Shown here one piece after another: positions 1-11,586 of a stretch of DNA of 64,000 bases. The DNA comes from Caenorhabditis remanei (lineage: Eukaryota > Nematoda > Chromadorea > Rhabditida > Rhabditidae). A program made the translations under genes and the position numbers. Numbering within the stretch: the first letter of the stretch is position 1; each line of letters begins with the position of its first letter. The notes under the pieces are model-generated. The model was not told the DNA's origin and did no database searches. It was given only the letters and a program-made list of their open reading frames with translations. Location: NCBI RefSeq assembly GCF_010183535.1, contig NC_071328.1:1798001-1862000 (forward strand), written 5' to 3'.

Positions 1-100
1 CCCAGTTCTCTTCTGTGCTCTCTCATATCTTTTTATTCTAGAAGATTCGAATATTTTTCGGCCCGTTTCACCTCGAATTGCCATTCCATAAAAACATGTA

Positions 101-241
101 TTATCACGGCACACACTTCTAGCAATTGCGCTCTACCGAAATCCAAAAAAATAGTGTGCAAAAATGAGAGACTTTGAGATGCCCACACTATTTTCTTAAG
201 TTTCGGTAGAGCGCAATTGCTAGAAGTGTGTGCCGTGATAA
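101..241. mobile_element. 141-bp palindromic MITE with TA target duplication
   Basis: The ends are inverted repeats of about 45 bp beginning TTATCACGGCACACAC and containing GCGCTCTACCGAAA. The element is flanked by TA on both sides (99-100 and 242-243), the target duplication of Tc1/mariner-type elements. It has no coding capacity. A second 141-bp member with related ends lies at 20786-20926. Confidence 0.85.
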
Positions 242-579
242 TAGACATAAATATTTTTATTTGAAATTTAATTTTAAAAAATTCTCTTTTTTTTGTATCG
301 ATTTTCATTCAAAACACCATCCTTCCTGTTTCACTATTAATATGTTTTCCCCTCTTTCCTTTTTTTTCTAAAAAGAATAATTTGATTGATATGAAGCGAT
401 TCGTAGTGACCCCCCTAATGACATCCTCAAACTAATATTTATTTGTTATTCGACGCATAGTTAGAGAGGCCACACACGCAAATCTAACAGACCGCCCGGA
501 AGAGATTGAAGAAGACGTGAAAGTTTTTGTGTTTGATCTACGCATCGCCTATTGAATTGAGATGGAGACGTGACACCAC

Positions 580-3135
580 TTTTTATGAAGCGAAAGTTTT
601 TAGAACGGATTATGTCATACTGTAGTTTTGAGGGAAATTGGTATTTTCTTGTAGATCAAATATAGGACCACTTTAAAAAAAACTTTGGCAAAATTGACTC
701 ACTTTTAAGTTTATCAGTTTTTGACCAAATGCTTCATATTTAGGTTTTTCTGGTAGATCAAAAATAGGGCTACAGTTTTGTAGTTAAAAATTTTCTGATA
801 GCTCCGCCCACTTTTGAGATATGCGCCTTTAAAAATTTTAGATTTTTTGGATTTTCAGTGAAAATGGTCAACTTTGAAGACTTGTAAGTTTGCCAGTTTT
901 TGACCAAATGTTTTAAATTTGTGCTTTTCTTGTAGATCAAAAAAGGGACTACATTTTTGTAGTTAACAATTTTCTGATAGCTCCGCCCACTTTCGAGATA
1001 TGCGCCTTTAAAGATTGAGGGGCGAGAAAGAGTGTTGAAAAAGGGAAGGTATCTTTAAAGGCGCATAACTCAAAAGTGGGCGGAGCTATCAAAAAGTTGT
1101 CAACTACAAAAATGAAGCCCTAAATTTGATCTACCAGAAAAATATAAATTTGGAGCATTTGGTCAAAAACTGACTAACTTACAAGTCTTCAAAATCAGTC
1201 AATTTCACTTTAAAAAATTTTGAAGGCGCAATTTTTTGAAATTCGGTTTTTCCTGGTATTTAATAGTTTTTAGTGTTTGAATAGGGTTTTCAACATGCTT
1301 TCTAGACCATTCACCTGGTGGCCTAACTTTTCGAAATTTGGTTTCCTAGGCCACCACACCATCATTTCTACCTGACCACACATCAATGTCATATGAACTT
1401 TCACATTTCTTCTCACCTTCAATACCAACATTTGAAAAGAAAACATGCAATTAAAAATGTAAATTACTTAATTACCCGAAACCATTTGACCTACTCTACT
1501 CGCTTGGAAAAGTTCATCTTCACTCACTTTTTTTTTTTGGAAAAGGGCTCTTCGAATCGACGTAAGACGCCAGAGTAATTACGCAATGGCGGGGGTACAT
1601 GGAGAGAGTAATGGTTTGTGTGACACCTTGCGACCAGACCAATGATCGATGAACCCGTCCCGCCCGACGAATAATTGAAAAAAAGGACTTTCGATTGACC
1701 TGTATTTGTACTTGGAGTCGGGAGAGGGAAAAGTAGGTTTCCGACTTTGACATGTCCCCTTGGTGTCATTTTTTGTCCCAACTGTCCCAAAATTATATTA
1801 TTCTTGTAGATCAAAACCGGGACTACATTTTTGTAGTTTGCAATTTTCTTCTAACTATTCACGCTTTTGAGATATGCGTCTTCGAAGATTCCTGATTTTC
1901 AGATTTTCAGTGAAATCGACTAACTTTGAAGCTTTGTAAGTAAGTCAGTTTTTGACCAAATGTTCCGATATTTGATTTTTCTTGTAGATCAAAAATAGGG
2001 CTACATTTTTGTAGTTGACAACGTTTCGATAGCTGTTTATGCTTTCGAGATATGCGCTTTTAAAGATAGCCCCCTAGAGGGAGGGGGAGAGACGTAGAGA
2101 AGCTAGAGTGTCTAGCTGTCTGCGCCTCTTTCCCTCTCTCTCTCCTTTGAAAGGGGTGACAGACGGAAACATATAAAGTACATAACAATTACAAACATCT
2201 GCTGGATGATAGAATTAGCGGTAAAAGAGGGAAATTGGAAATAAGGTAACGGGCGAAAAATGAGCTTGCACTGGAAGAGGAGAGAGGACAATCTTCAAAG
2301 ACGCGTGTCTCAAAAGTGGCTATCCAAAAATTGTCAACTACAAAAACGAAGTCCTATTTTTGATCTATCAGAAAAATGTGAATTTAAACAATTTGGACTA
2401 AAACTAACAAAGTTACAAAACTTCAAAATTTACTCAATTTTACTAAAAATCCGAAAAATCTGGAATCTTTAAAGGCGCATATCTCAAAAGCGTGAATAGC
2501 TAGAAGAAAGTTGTCAACTGCAAAAATGTAGCCCGATTTTTGATCTACCAGAAAAATATAAATTTGGAACATTTGGTCAAAAACTGACCAACTTACAAGT
2601 CTTCAAATTCAGTCAATTTCACTAAAATTCCCAAAAAAAATTTTAAGCGCAATTTTTTGAAATTTTCCTGGGTATTTAGTAGTTTTGAAGATCTAGATTT
2701 GATCTACAAGATAAATATAAATTTGGGACACTTGGAACATAAAGTGGCACCAATGGGACAGGTCAAAGTTTACCAATTTTCACTAAAATCCAAAAACTCT
2801 GGAATCTTTAAAGACGCATATCTCTAAAGCGTGAATAGCTAGAAGAAAATTGTCAACTGCAAAAATGGTGGCCATGATTTGATCTACCAAAAAACACAAA
2901 GTTCATCATAGCGCAAATGCACACTTCCTCAGCTACAATAATATTAACGCAACCTACGGAATGTAGTGTTTTAGCTTGATGTCTTTAAAGGCACATATCT
3001 CAAAAGTGGGCGGAACTATTGAAAAGTTTTTAACTACAAAAATGAAGATTCAGACTTGTTCTACCAGAAAAACTAAAATTTGGAACATTTGATCAAAACC
3101 TGACCAACTTACAAGTGTTCAAATTCAGTCAATTT
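580..3135. repeat. Cluster of 'GCGCATATCTCAAAAGTGGGCGG' family repeats
   Basis: This stretch of the 5' intergenic region is made of many diverged, mutually inverted copies of one repeat. Its core reads AGGCGCATATCTCAAAAG, then TGGGCGGAGCTATC or CGTGAATAGCTAT, then AAAAAGTTGTCAACTACAAAAATG and GATCTAC. Copies sit near 605-1020, 1055-1240, 1800-2060, 2290-2650, 2800-2900 and 2985-3135. Short ORFs recur because the repeat recurs; none shows splicing or family similarity, so I call no gene. Confidence 0.85.
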
Positions 3136-3463
3136 CACTAAACCCAAATCCGTGACGGGATCTCAAGCTGTCCCGTTATTTTCCAAGGCTTCCTGGCTCC
3201 ACAATTCTTTTTCTCTCCTAGCAGATGTTCCGTCATCATTACGTCGTCGTCGAGCTTTGCCTCACATCTCAATTGACCTATTCTCGATTCCCCCCATGTA
3301 ATTATCCATCCGCCTCCTCTGTTCATCCTCTCTCTGCTGGTTTGACCTTTACCCAGAAACTCTTTTTTTTTGTTTCCCGAATGAATATGTACTTCTTCTT
3401 CTTCTTACTAAAAAGTTTTCTCCTCGCGGCCATCGCCCCGCAGCTTAATTGAGAAGCGATGAT

Positions 3464-3478
3464 CCCCCCCCCCCCCCC
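3464..3478. repeat. Poly-C run (15 C)
   Basis: Uninterrupted run of 15 C about 240 bp upstream of the ZP-domain gene, within C-rich DNA (3460-3520). It is a simple sequence repeat that could form G-quadruplex structure on the opposite strand. Confidence 0.9.
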
Positions 3479-3718
3479 TTATTGTGTCTCGGGATTGTAC
3501 CGCCCCCCTTTCCCTCCGTACTAGTTACCGCGGAGGCTCCGCCCACTTAAGGGGGGGGACAGGGAGAACACGACTGAGCAGTTTAATTTAGTATACCTGG
3601 TACCCCATGGTGACACCACTCATTTCGAAAATTCATTTTGAAAAAAAAACTCAAAAAAATTTTTTTACCGTAAAATTTTCCCCTTAAAATTTTTTCCCTG
3701 AAAACTTTTTTTCCAGAA

Positions 3719-6700
3719 ATGCTGCTAAGGTTAGGACTACTCGTTTGCTGCACAACACTATTGGAGACAGTGATTGGACAGACGAAAGTGATCAATTATA
3801 TTGATAATTCGATAATTGGTGAGTCATGGGTTACTGTAGTTAGGAGGTTGAATGGGGTACTGTAGCGTTATGAAAACGTGAAGTTGAAAATCACTTTTCA
3901 ACGTTAGGGTTACTGTAGCCTGCACAGGGTTACGGTAGTTTTGTAAACTGGTTACTGTAGGGGTTACGGTAGATTTTGGAAGTGCGTTAATTGTTTTTTC
4001 GAAAATTTTCGGTTACTGTAGTTTCTGTAAAACGTGTGAGCAACCTTCTTTGGGGTTACGGTAGTTTTTCGACGGAAATTTCAGAATTTCCGATTTCCGT
4101 TTCGTACAATGAGATTGCAAACGCGCTCTACTGCACTTTATGAAAAAATGCACAGAAACTCAAGATTTTTGGTTTTTTTTGTTTTTGCGGGGAGTACATG
4201 TTCTCCCGGCTTATCTCTTAATTATTCCTCATGTCGGACACTTTTTCTCTATTGTTTTTTTTGGTTCGTTTAATAGGCGGCAACAAGAGAATGAGGTCAG
4301 GAGGATCACAAAGTGCGCCCTATTGATAATTGTCATTAATTGAGACAAAGCGTGTGTGTGTGAAGGTCGAGAAGGATGAAAGGATTTGTGGGAAATCTGT
4401 GAAATTGCGGTAGAGCGTATTTGCATAATTACTATTGAAACTAGCTGGAAGTTCAAGTTTTTGTGCATTTTTTCGTAAGATTTGGCACACATTAACTATA
4501 GTAGTCCCGTGCATTTTGTCGTTAAACTCAAAAATTTTTGAAAATTCAAAAAATACTGTAAAGTAGAGCGCGTTTACAACCTCACCATTTCGAAAATCTT
4601 ACAAGAACTCAAGAACTACCGTAACCGCAAAAATTAGTGCGTTTTCTGAGTTTCCCTCGAAAATTGTGAAGTTGAGCGGGTGTACAACCTTACAATCATC
4701 AAAAACCGGCTCAGGACCTCCAAAATTTCAAATTAAAAAAAACAAAAAAGTGTGTCCCCCAGGCGGGGATTGAACCCCAGACCCCACGGGTGACAAGCAA
4801 AAGCGCAACCCGCTGCGCCATGGGCGCAGACAAAAGAAAGAAGTCGCAGGGCGTAGAGAAGCGCGGTGTTTTTCGTTTTTTTCGTGGTTTTTGATTGTCA
4901 AGGTGACCTCCAAGATTTCAAATAAAAAAAACAAAATGTGTTTCGGAAAAGGGTAATAAATCTCATCTCATAAATTGTCAGGTACACCGAAGGTAATATG
5001 CGCGGAGAACGACTTGGCATTGGATATAGTCACTTCGAAACCATTCCGCGGGAACATCTTCGTCAAGGGACGCGCGAAGGATAAGTCGTGTCGACAGAGC
5101 TATGCGAACAATGGAACCAATTCCTATTCACTCCCACTCGGGAAGTGCGGAATGCAACGGTTACGATCGGTTAGTGACGTGGAAGAATTATCGATTTTTT
5201 GTAGAAAAAATGCATTTTCTAGGCCAACCCACGAGGCGTCAACTTTATGGTTACTGTCATTGTGTCATTCCATCCGGCTGGTTTTATTACGAAAAACGAT
5301 CGGGCGTTCCATGTGAAATGCTTCTATATGGAGCCTGATGAGATTGTCACGCAGAATATTGATGTTAGGTGGGTTAGCGCGAATTCCAGCAATTTTCGTC
5401 GAAAATAAATGTGATTTTTGGAATCAGCGTGTTCGAAAGTGTCTATACACCAGTTTTTACGGAATTTCAAAATGCAAAAAAATTGGTCCGCGACGCGCGC
5501 CGCGTTGCGGCCCAAAAATTTTTTAAATTGTGATTTTGATGTATTATATTGCCTTTCGACTATTTCAGACACGCTGATTTCAAAAATCATAATGATTTTC
5601 CGATTTTCCGCAAAAACTTCTGAAAATTGAGATATTTAAGTTTTAAGTTTTTTTTTTCAAAACTAAAAATCTCGATTTCTAGAAGTTTCTGTGAAAAATA
5701 ACTATCATTTTTGAAATCAGCATGTTAGAATTAGTCGGAAAACAGAATAATTAGTTACATTGTGCAAAAAGTTATTAGTACCGCGACGCGGCGCCGCGTC
5801 GCGGTCCAAATTTTTTTGCATTTTGAAATTCCGCGAAAATTAGTGTATAGACACTTAAAAATACGCTGATTCTGAAAATAACATTTATTTTCAGCGAAAA
5901 TTGCTGAAAATCGAGATATTTCAACTTAAAAATCTGAAAATTTTCAAAAACTTTTTTTTGCATTTTTTGAATTTTTAAAGTGAAATATCCGTTTTTCCAG
6001 GATTTCCAGGAGTTTCAACTAGAATTGGCTATTTTTTTTAGAATCAGCGTGTCTGAAAGTGTCAAGACTCGACTTTTCAGAAAAAATTGAAAAAAATTCG
6101 AATTTTTTCTCTTTTTTAAAAATCGACAAAAACAGCAGGAATTTTGTACAAATACTAATTAAAACGTACGGAATCCAAAAATCTTCAAATAATTTGAAGT
6201 TGACCGACTGGTTTTCGAGATATTGAGCAATGCACAGAAACATGGTGCATCTGCTTTATACTTTTTGAGGTCTAGCTTGGTGAAAAATCGATAAACTGTT
6301 AATTTTTTTTTTGAAAAATCTGATAGAGCACATTTTCTTTCATATTTCAGCCAATTTTCAGCTTTTCGTACTAGTTTTTTCGTGGTAGTGCGTGCAAATA
6401 TTGCATTTGATAGTGCAAAAAATCGCAAATTGCAACTTTGAGCGATATTTCAAAAATTATTCGATAATTTTTAAAATTTTTTTGCATATTCTTATAGAAA
6501 ATGTATTTTTCTATATTTGAGCCAATTTTCAGAAATTTTGGTCAGAAAAATTTCGAGAAATTTCAGTGCTAACACAGGAGTGCGAAGCGTAGGTTCGCTT
6601 AAACGCGCTCCGTCGCACAGCGGTTGGCACAGTGCCAAAAAGACTTGGCTGAGTGCTTTCGTATCTTTTAATAAAAGCCGCAACGCACACGCAACGCAAC

Positions 6701-8381
6701 TCCGAAAAATTTAAAAAACTTTTCGACGTTACGCGTAAATTTTTCGATTTTTAGCGCTAAAAGCTTCTTAAATTACCTCTAAAATTTATTTCCAGCATGA
6801 TCCCAACCACCGAACTCTCCGACAGTATGCAAATGCCAAAATGCGAGTATTCCGTGCGTCGTGACGGTCCGAACGGCCCCACCCTCACCTACGCCAACGT
6901 CGGAGATACCGTATTCCACGTGTGGGAGTGTACACCGGCAGACATGGGAATGCTCGTCAAAAAGTGTTTTGTGACGGATGGCGACGGTGAGGATCACGCG
7001 GTCGTCGATTTCGACGGATGCGCCACCGATCCGTTCCTGCTCAGCGAGTTGTCGTATGACGCGTCGCTTATGCGGGCCCATGCGTCCAGTCAAGTATTCA
7101 AGTACGCCGACTCGAATCAACTCTATTTTACGTGTCAGATAAGGTTGTGCCAGAAACAGATGGGCATGTGTCAGGAGGTTACGGTAAGCGTTGACGAAAT
7201 TTTTTTTTGAATTTTTTCAAATTTTCAAAACGAAATATCTCGATTTTCAGCAATTTTCGTCAAAAATAAATGCGATTTTCAGAATCAGCATATTCGAAAG
7301 TGTCTATACACCATTTTTCACGTAATTTCAAATTTTTGGAACGCGACGCGTGTGCGTCGTTTTTCGCTGGGCGCGCGTCGCGGTCGAAATTTTTTTTGCT
7401 ATTCGAAATTTCCCGAAAATTAGTGAATAGACACTTTTGAACACGCTGGTTCTGAAAATCACATTTATTTTTAACAAAAATCGCTGAAAATCGAGATTTT
7501 CACTTTAAAAATCTGAAAAAAAAGTTCAATTTTTTTCAAATTTTCAAAGTGAAATATCTCGATTTCTGGAAGTTTCTGCAGAAAATAACTATGATTTTTG
7601 GATTCTGCGTGTCAGAAATAGTCGGAAAACTACTAAATACATTGAAAACATGATGAGGACCGCGACGCGTGCGCGTCGCGGTCCAAAAATTTGAAATTCC
7701 GCGAAAACTTGTGTATAGACACTTTTGAACACGCTGATTCTGAAAATCACATTTATTTTTAACGAAAATCGCTGAAAATCGAGATTTTTCCCTTTAAAAA
7801 TCTGAAAAAAAAAAGTTAAAGAATTTAAAAAAAAATTACCTTTCAGCCTCCAAGTTGTGGTGTCAAAAAGTTCCTGGAAAGTGTGGACGATGCCGGGAAT
7901 CGAACAAAAAGAGAGTCGCCATCGGATAAGAGTGATTATGAGGTGAGAATAAAAATACAAAAAAAAAAGAAAAAAAAGTTTGGCGAGACGCAAAACTCCA
8001 ACCCCTGACCCTCCGGGTTGCGGGCGGCTCTTCTACCGCCTGCGCCACACGAGCGTCACTGATAATCTGTGGTGGAGGGTTGTGATAAAAGCACCTCCAC
8101 CACAAGGGGGGCAGCGAATTTTTTGACAGATTTTTTTCTCGAATTTTCAAATTTCTGAATTCCAGATCGACGTGGCCACATCAGAACTGCTCGTCCTAGA
8201 CCCTGCTGACCGTGGCCTTCTGGCGCCGTCGCCATTTTGTGTACCACGTCTTCTACTCCCCGTCCTCCCACTCCTTCTCATCACAATCGTCTCTCTGACG
8301 GTCGTCTCCACGGCGTTAGTCATCCGGAGACAGAATCATAAGAAGGAGTTGGATGTGTTGCAGTCGAGCAGATATTATTGA
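3719..8381 (+). CDS. ZP-domain cuticlin-like transmembrane protein
   Basis: Six exons join in frame: 3719-3818, 4982-5169, 5223-5368, 6796-7183, 7847-7942, 8166-8381, giving 377 residues. All introns are GT-AG. Residues 1-20 look like a signal peptide. A cysteine-rich ZP domain follows (about residues 37-275; it includes VICAENDLALDI and GKCGMQRLRSANPRG). RTKR at 293-296 fits a furin cleavage site. A hydrophobic segment at about 335-359 precedes a short basic tail. This is the usual cuticlin layout: a secreted ZP module released from the membrane and polymerised into the cuticle, acting at the apical epidermal surface. The start codon lies 2 nt after a TTTTTTTCCAG acceptor, consistent with spliced-leader trans-splicing. 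I recognise the cut/cutl family but cannot name the member. It is convergent with nuo-6. Confidence 0.93.
3825..4080. repeat. TACTGTAG/TACGGTAG interspersed repeats
   Basis: Intron 1 of the ZP gene carries a cluster of GGTTACTGTAG and GGGTTACGGTAG copies, a motif common in Caenorhabditis non-coding DNA. No longer unit is evident. Confidence 0.7.
4751..4832 (-). repeat. tRNA-like sequence (degenerate, probably SINE or tRNA pseudogene)
   Basis: On the minus strand the segment has an A-box-like TGGCGCAGCGGG and a B-box-like GGGGTTCAATCCCC at tRNA spacing, and ends TGTC/GACA that can pair. The T stem keeps only three good pairs and no proper anticodon stem forms. I therefore do not call a functional tRNA gene. 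It lies in intron 1 of the ZP gene, antisense to it. Confidence 0.6.
5390..5935. repeat. Inverted CGCGACGCG-centred intronic repeats, copy set 1
   Basis: Intron 3 of the ZP gene contains facing copies of a unit reading GAATCAGCGTGTTCGAAAGTGTCTATACAC, then a GC-rich dyad such as CCGCGACGCG...CGCGTCGCGG (5487-5512 and 5780-5808). The same unit returns in intron 4 (7205-7810). Confidence 0.8.
7205..7810. repeat. Inverted CGCGACGCG-centred intronic repeats, copy set 2
   Basis: Second set of the repeat found in intron 3 of the same gene. The dyad CGCGACGCGTGCGCGTCGCGG at 7660-7681 is nearly perfect, and the flanks repeat GTGTATAGACACTTTTGAACACGCTGATTCTGAAAATCACA. The GC-rich dyads stand out in AT-rich introns. 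Confidence 0.8.
7981..8060 (-). repeat. tRNA-like sequence, degenerate copy
   Basis: The minus strand reads GTGTGGCGCAGGCGGTAGAA (A-box-like), later GGTCAGGGGTTGGAG in place of the B box, with GACGC/GCGTC ends able to pair. The T-loop consensus is broken, so this is a decayed tRNA-derived repeat in intron 5 of the ZP gene, resembling the copy at 4751-4832. Confidence 0.5.
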
Positions 8382-8454
8382 TTTTTTTTATTTTGATTTC
8401 AAAAAAATTTACGGTTTCCCTATTCATTTCAAAATTTCAAAATTCCAACGGGCT

Positions 8455-8950
8455 CTCAGAGCGTGATAGTCCAGTGGCAAACGCGCTCTAATCGTGATTT
8501 TTGGTGAAATCCCGATTAGAGCGCGTTTGCACTGAAATACCAATTTTCTGTGAAAGCTCCTTATCAATTCCATTGAACTCCTCCTCCCCCTCCAGGCCTC
8601 TTTATTTTTAAGTTTCAAACTTTTTTTCTTGCTTACGTGTGTGATTTTTTGGATTTTTGTATTAATAAATTTGATTTTTTAAGTATGTAAGTGCGCTCTA
8701 TTAATTGAAAGTGCGATGGAGCGCAGATGCAGAGCGTGGTAGTCCAGTACAACAGCGCTCTAATCGTATTTTCACAAAGTTCGATTGGGGCGCATTTGCA
8801 CTATGCCTTTCGAGCGGAAGTGCAAATACGCTCCAATCGAATTTTTGTGACAAGCTCTATTTTCCCCAAATTTCCCTTTCATTCCAGGATTTTCCTTTTC
8901 ATTCCAGCAGTGTTTTGAAACCGACTTTTCGATTGGAGCGCGTTTGCATT
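8455..8950. repeat. GCGCTCYAAYCG motif cluster between convergent genes
   Basis: The space between the ZP gene and nuo-6 holds repeated, partly palindromic copies of AACGCGCTCTAATCG and its complement (8477, 8515, 8757, 8790, 8830, 8934). A candidate polyadenylation signal AATAAA sits at 8664-8669 on the plus strand. I see no gene here. Confidence 0.65.
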
Positions 8951-9100
8951 AGTAAAAACCCTAAAATTTTGAAAACTAAACTTTTTAAATCTGATTTTTT
9001 ATCGACAAGTGGCAACTACAGAAACAGAAAATTAAAGTTAAAAGAAAGAAATTGTTGCTTGAAACTAGAAAAACGGCGTAGAAAAATTCGCTTAAAATCC

Positions 9101-11172
9101 TTAAAAATCGATTCCAATAGTCGGAGCGAAGAGTCCGGATCCTCCAGTCTGAAGAGTTCTTCCCTGTTGACGATCCCACCAGAGAATCTTTCCGTCGAGA
9201 CACGCCTCATTCGATTTGTCCATCGGGACGAACATCAAACGAGTGTAGATATAGAAGAGGGCGAATACGGTGCCGACGTAGAGAAAGACGGTACGTGGTG
9301 TGAAACGGAAGAACTCCGCCTGAGTCATGTCGGCCGAATACCAACGGAACATTGCTGGATCCATTGTCACGCCCTCTTTGTATTTGAAGCTGTGAGGGTC
9401 GTACTCGCGGCGGAGATACTCCTTTTTGAGGATCTCCTTCACACGGTATCTGGAAAAAATGAAGGAATTTGAGGGATTTGGGAAGAAAATTAGAGATATT
9501 CATACTTGTCAACCGGGCCGGCTCATAACTCGCGTCAAAATGAATATTATGAACTGAAAAAGATACCAAAATGTAGATCTCGACGAGTTCAATGCCCGTG
9601 AGCTACTACGGGCCGGATGGCTATTCGTTAATATGCCGCGGGCCGGACTAGAATGCCTTTTTTGGCCATTTTCGCGTTTTTTGGCACTTTTTCCTGGCCC
9701 GCGACACATTAACGAATAGCCATCCGGCCCGTAGTAGGTCACGGACATAGAACTCGTCGAGATCTACATTTTGGTATATATTTCAGCTCATAATATTCAT
9801 TTTGACGCGAGTTATGAGCCGGCCCGTGTCGGCCCGGTTGACAAGTATGGAGATATTGAACCTTCGAGGTCCAAGAAAGCCAATTTTCTGATTTTTTTAA
9901 AGGAAAATGTGGGTTTTTTGGCAAAAAACCAGCTCATAGCAGCTTTGGACAGAAAATTGAGTTTTTTTCGGCTTTGTAGACCTCAAATTTGCTATTTTCT
10001 GCGTTAAAACACAGAAACGTTGGCAAAAAGTTCGATTTTGAGACGCTTCGAAAGAGAAAAATGAGTCATTTCCGACACCCCGACTCCAAAAAGCTCAAAA
10101 TGTCTATTTTGAGGGAATTGGGAAGGAAATTAGAGATATTGACAAACTAGAAGCTCGATTCTCTGATTTAAGTTGAAAATAAGCCAGCAAGGTAGTTTTT
10201 CGAGAGCGAAACGAACAATTTTTTAGCTGTTTTTAGCGAAAAATTGAATATTTTTCAGCCTTTTTCAACGCGAAAATCCAAATTTTCTAGTCGTAGAGTG
10301 TATATACAGTAATTTTGCTCAATATAGCACAAAAAAAGCTCTACCACTGAAAAATTCCGCGTTTCGAGCTGAAAGAAGCATAAAAGTACTTAATTTCCTG
10401 TCCAATGCTGCCATTTTTGCAAAAAAAGCTTTAAAAAGCACAGTAATGCATGTTTTTATTAGATTTTCAGCTGGAAATTCAAAAATTCGAAACTACGATC
10501 GGTTTGTTGATGGAAAATTCTGTTTTTCAGGCATTGGTGCTCAAATTTGTAATTTTCCGCGGTTTAACACAAAAAAATTGGCAAAAAGTTCGATTTTGAG
10601 CCGTTTTGATGAGAAAAAACTGGTCAAATTCGCCATTTTCAGCAAAACGAGCCAAAAATGCTTTAAAACGGCGCTGGAACCGAAAAATTGTGTCCGACGT
10701 TGGTTTTTAATGGTTTCGTGTGATTCTAGAGCGATTTCTGCGCCAAAATGTGTCCAAAATCGCCATTTTCGCTAGTGAAAATCCTAAAATGCGGAAAAGG
10801 CCTCGAAATTAATTTTTCCACGATTTTCTTCACATTTTCTACCTAAAAACTGAGAGAAATTCAATTTTCCAGGTTTAAAACCCGTCTACTCAACGAATTT
10901 CCGCGGAAATCCACCAATCTTCAATTTTCCGCTCGATTTTCCCCATTTTCCAAGTTTACCTCCACAAAACCGCCTTCTTCTCCTCGTCGCTCAAATTATA
11001 CTCATGTCCTGGCAAGAATTCGGTTTTTCCTGCAAAAAATCGATAATTTCGATGGCAAAACTCGCGAAATACCGTGAGTCTCAAAGTATCCGAGCACCGG
11101 ATCTTGCCAAAGCTTCGGCGTCTTGATATTCTGATTGGCGGCCGGTCGGAGAAGTCTCAGAGCCAACTTCAT
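9101..11172 (-). CDS. nuo-6: NADH:ubiquinone oxidoreductase subunit, NDUFB4 type
   Basis: Three exons on the minus strand: 11172-11073, 11029-10960 and 9449-9101, 172 residues. The N-terminus reads MKLALRLLRPAANQNI..., then KLWQDPVLGYF, which I recall as diagnostic of worm NUO-6. One membrane segment (about residues 108-126, TPRTVFLYVGTVFALFYIY) fits an accessory subunit of the complex I membrane arm in the mitochondrial inner membrane. The start follows a TTTTTAG acceptor by 12 nt. The 1.5-kb second intron holds a 349-bp MITE. The gene is head-to-head with tofu-5 (414 bp between start codons) and convergent with the ZP gene. The symbol rests on remembered similarity and order. Confidence 0.9.
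9501..9849. mobile_element. 349-bp palindromic MITE, 8-bp target duplication GAGATATT
   Basis: Long inverted repeats begin CATACTTGTCAACCGGGCCG and end in the complement. The element is bounded by the direct repeat GAGATATT at 9493-9500 and 9850-9857. An 8-bp duplication is typical of hAT-type transposition. It is inserted in intron 2 of nuo-6 and has no coding sequence. Confidence 0.92.
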
Positions 11173-11586
11173 CTTCGGTTCTACCTAAAAATCCAAAAAA
11201 TTCCATTAAAAATCGCGAAAATTTCATAAAAATCGGTGGAAAATGCGAAAAATAAATAATTTTCGCCGGCGACTTGCTCAAACGACACTCCGATATTCCG
11301 CTAGCGCGTGTTGTTTACCGTAAATCCACACTGATTTATTTTTTATTTTTTTCGATTTTTATCCAATTTTTGGAGGTTCTGGAGCGATTTTTTACGAAAT
11401 TTTTACTAATATCGATTAAAATCGTGAAAAAATCATTGAAACCGGTGGAAATCGAGTGAAAATGGGCGAAAAATGGCTTATTTTCGCCGTCAAACGACAC
11501 TCCGATATTCCGCTCCGATTTTTTTCGATTTATATCCATTTTTTCGCGATTTTTTCCAAATTTTCAGTATTTCAGATTGATAAGAA
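11173..11586. promoter_or_regulatory. Shared divergent promoter region of nuo-6 and tofu-5
   Basis: Only 414 bp separate the two start codons, so both genes probably share this promoter. A 24-bp sequence, CAAACGACACTCC followed by GATATTCCGCT, occurs twice in the same orientation (11279-11302 and 11491-11514), each after ATTTTCGCCG. The surrounding 100 bp is also partly duplicated. Trans-splice-like acceptors lie at 11185-11186 (minus) and 11574-11575 (plus). Confidence 0.7.

Noticed and set aside
326..333. CTGTTTCA, the core of the C. elegans piRNA promoter motif, here and at 62947-62954
   Set aside because: An 8-mer is expected about twice on two strands of 64 kb. The two sites are isolated, not clustered, and I cannot verify the downstream YRNT spacing as a set; there is no piRNA cluster despite the neighbouring tofu-5.
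4751..4832. Functional tRNA gene on the minus strand
   Set aside because: A and B boxes are recognisable, but the T stem has only three good pairs and there is no proper anticodon stem.
8705..9472. 255-codon plus-strand open frame
   Set aside because: It is antisense to the last exon of nuo-6, which explains its openness; the composition is not protein-like.
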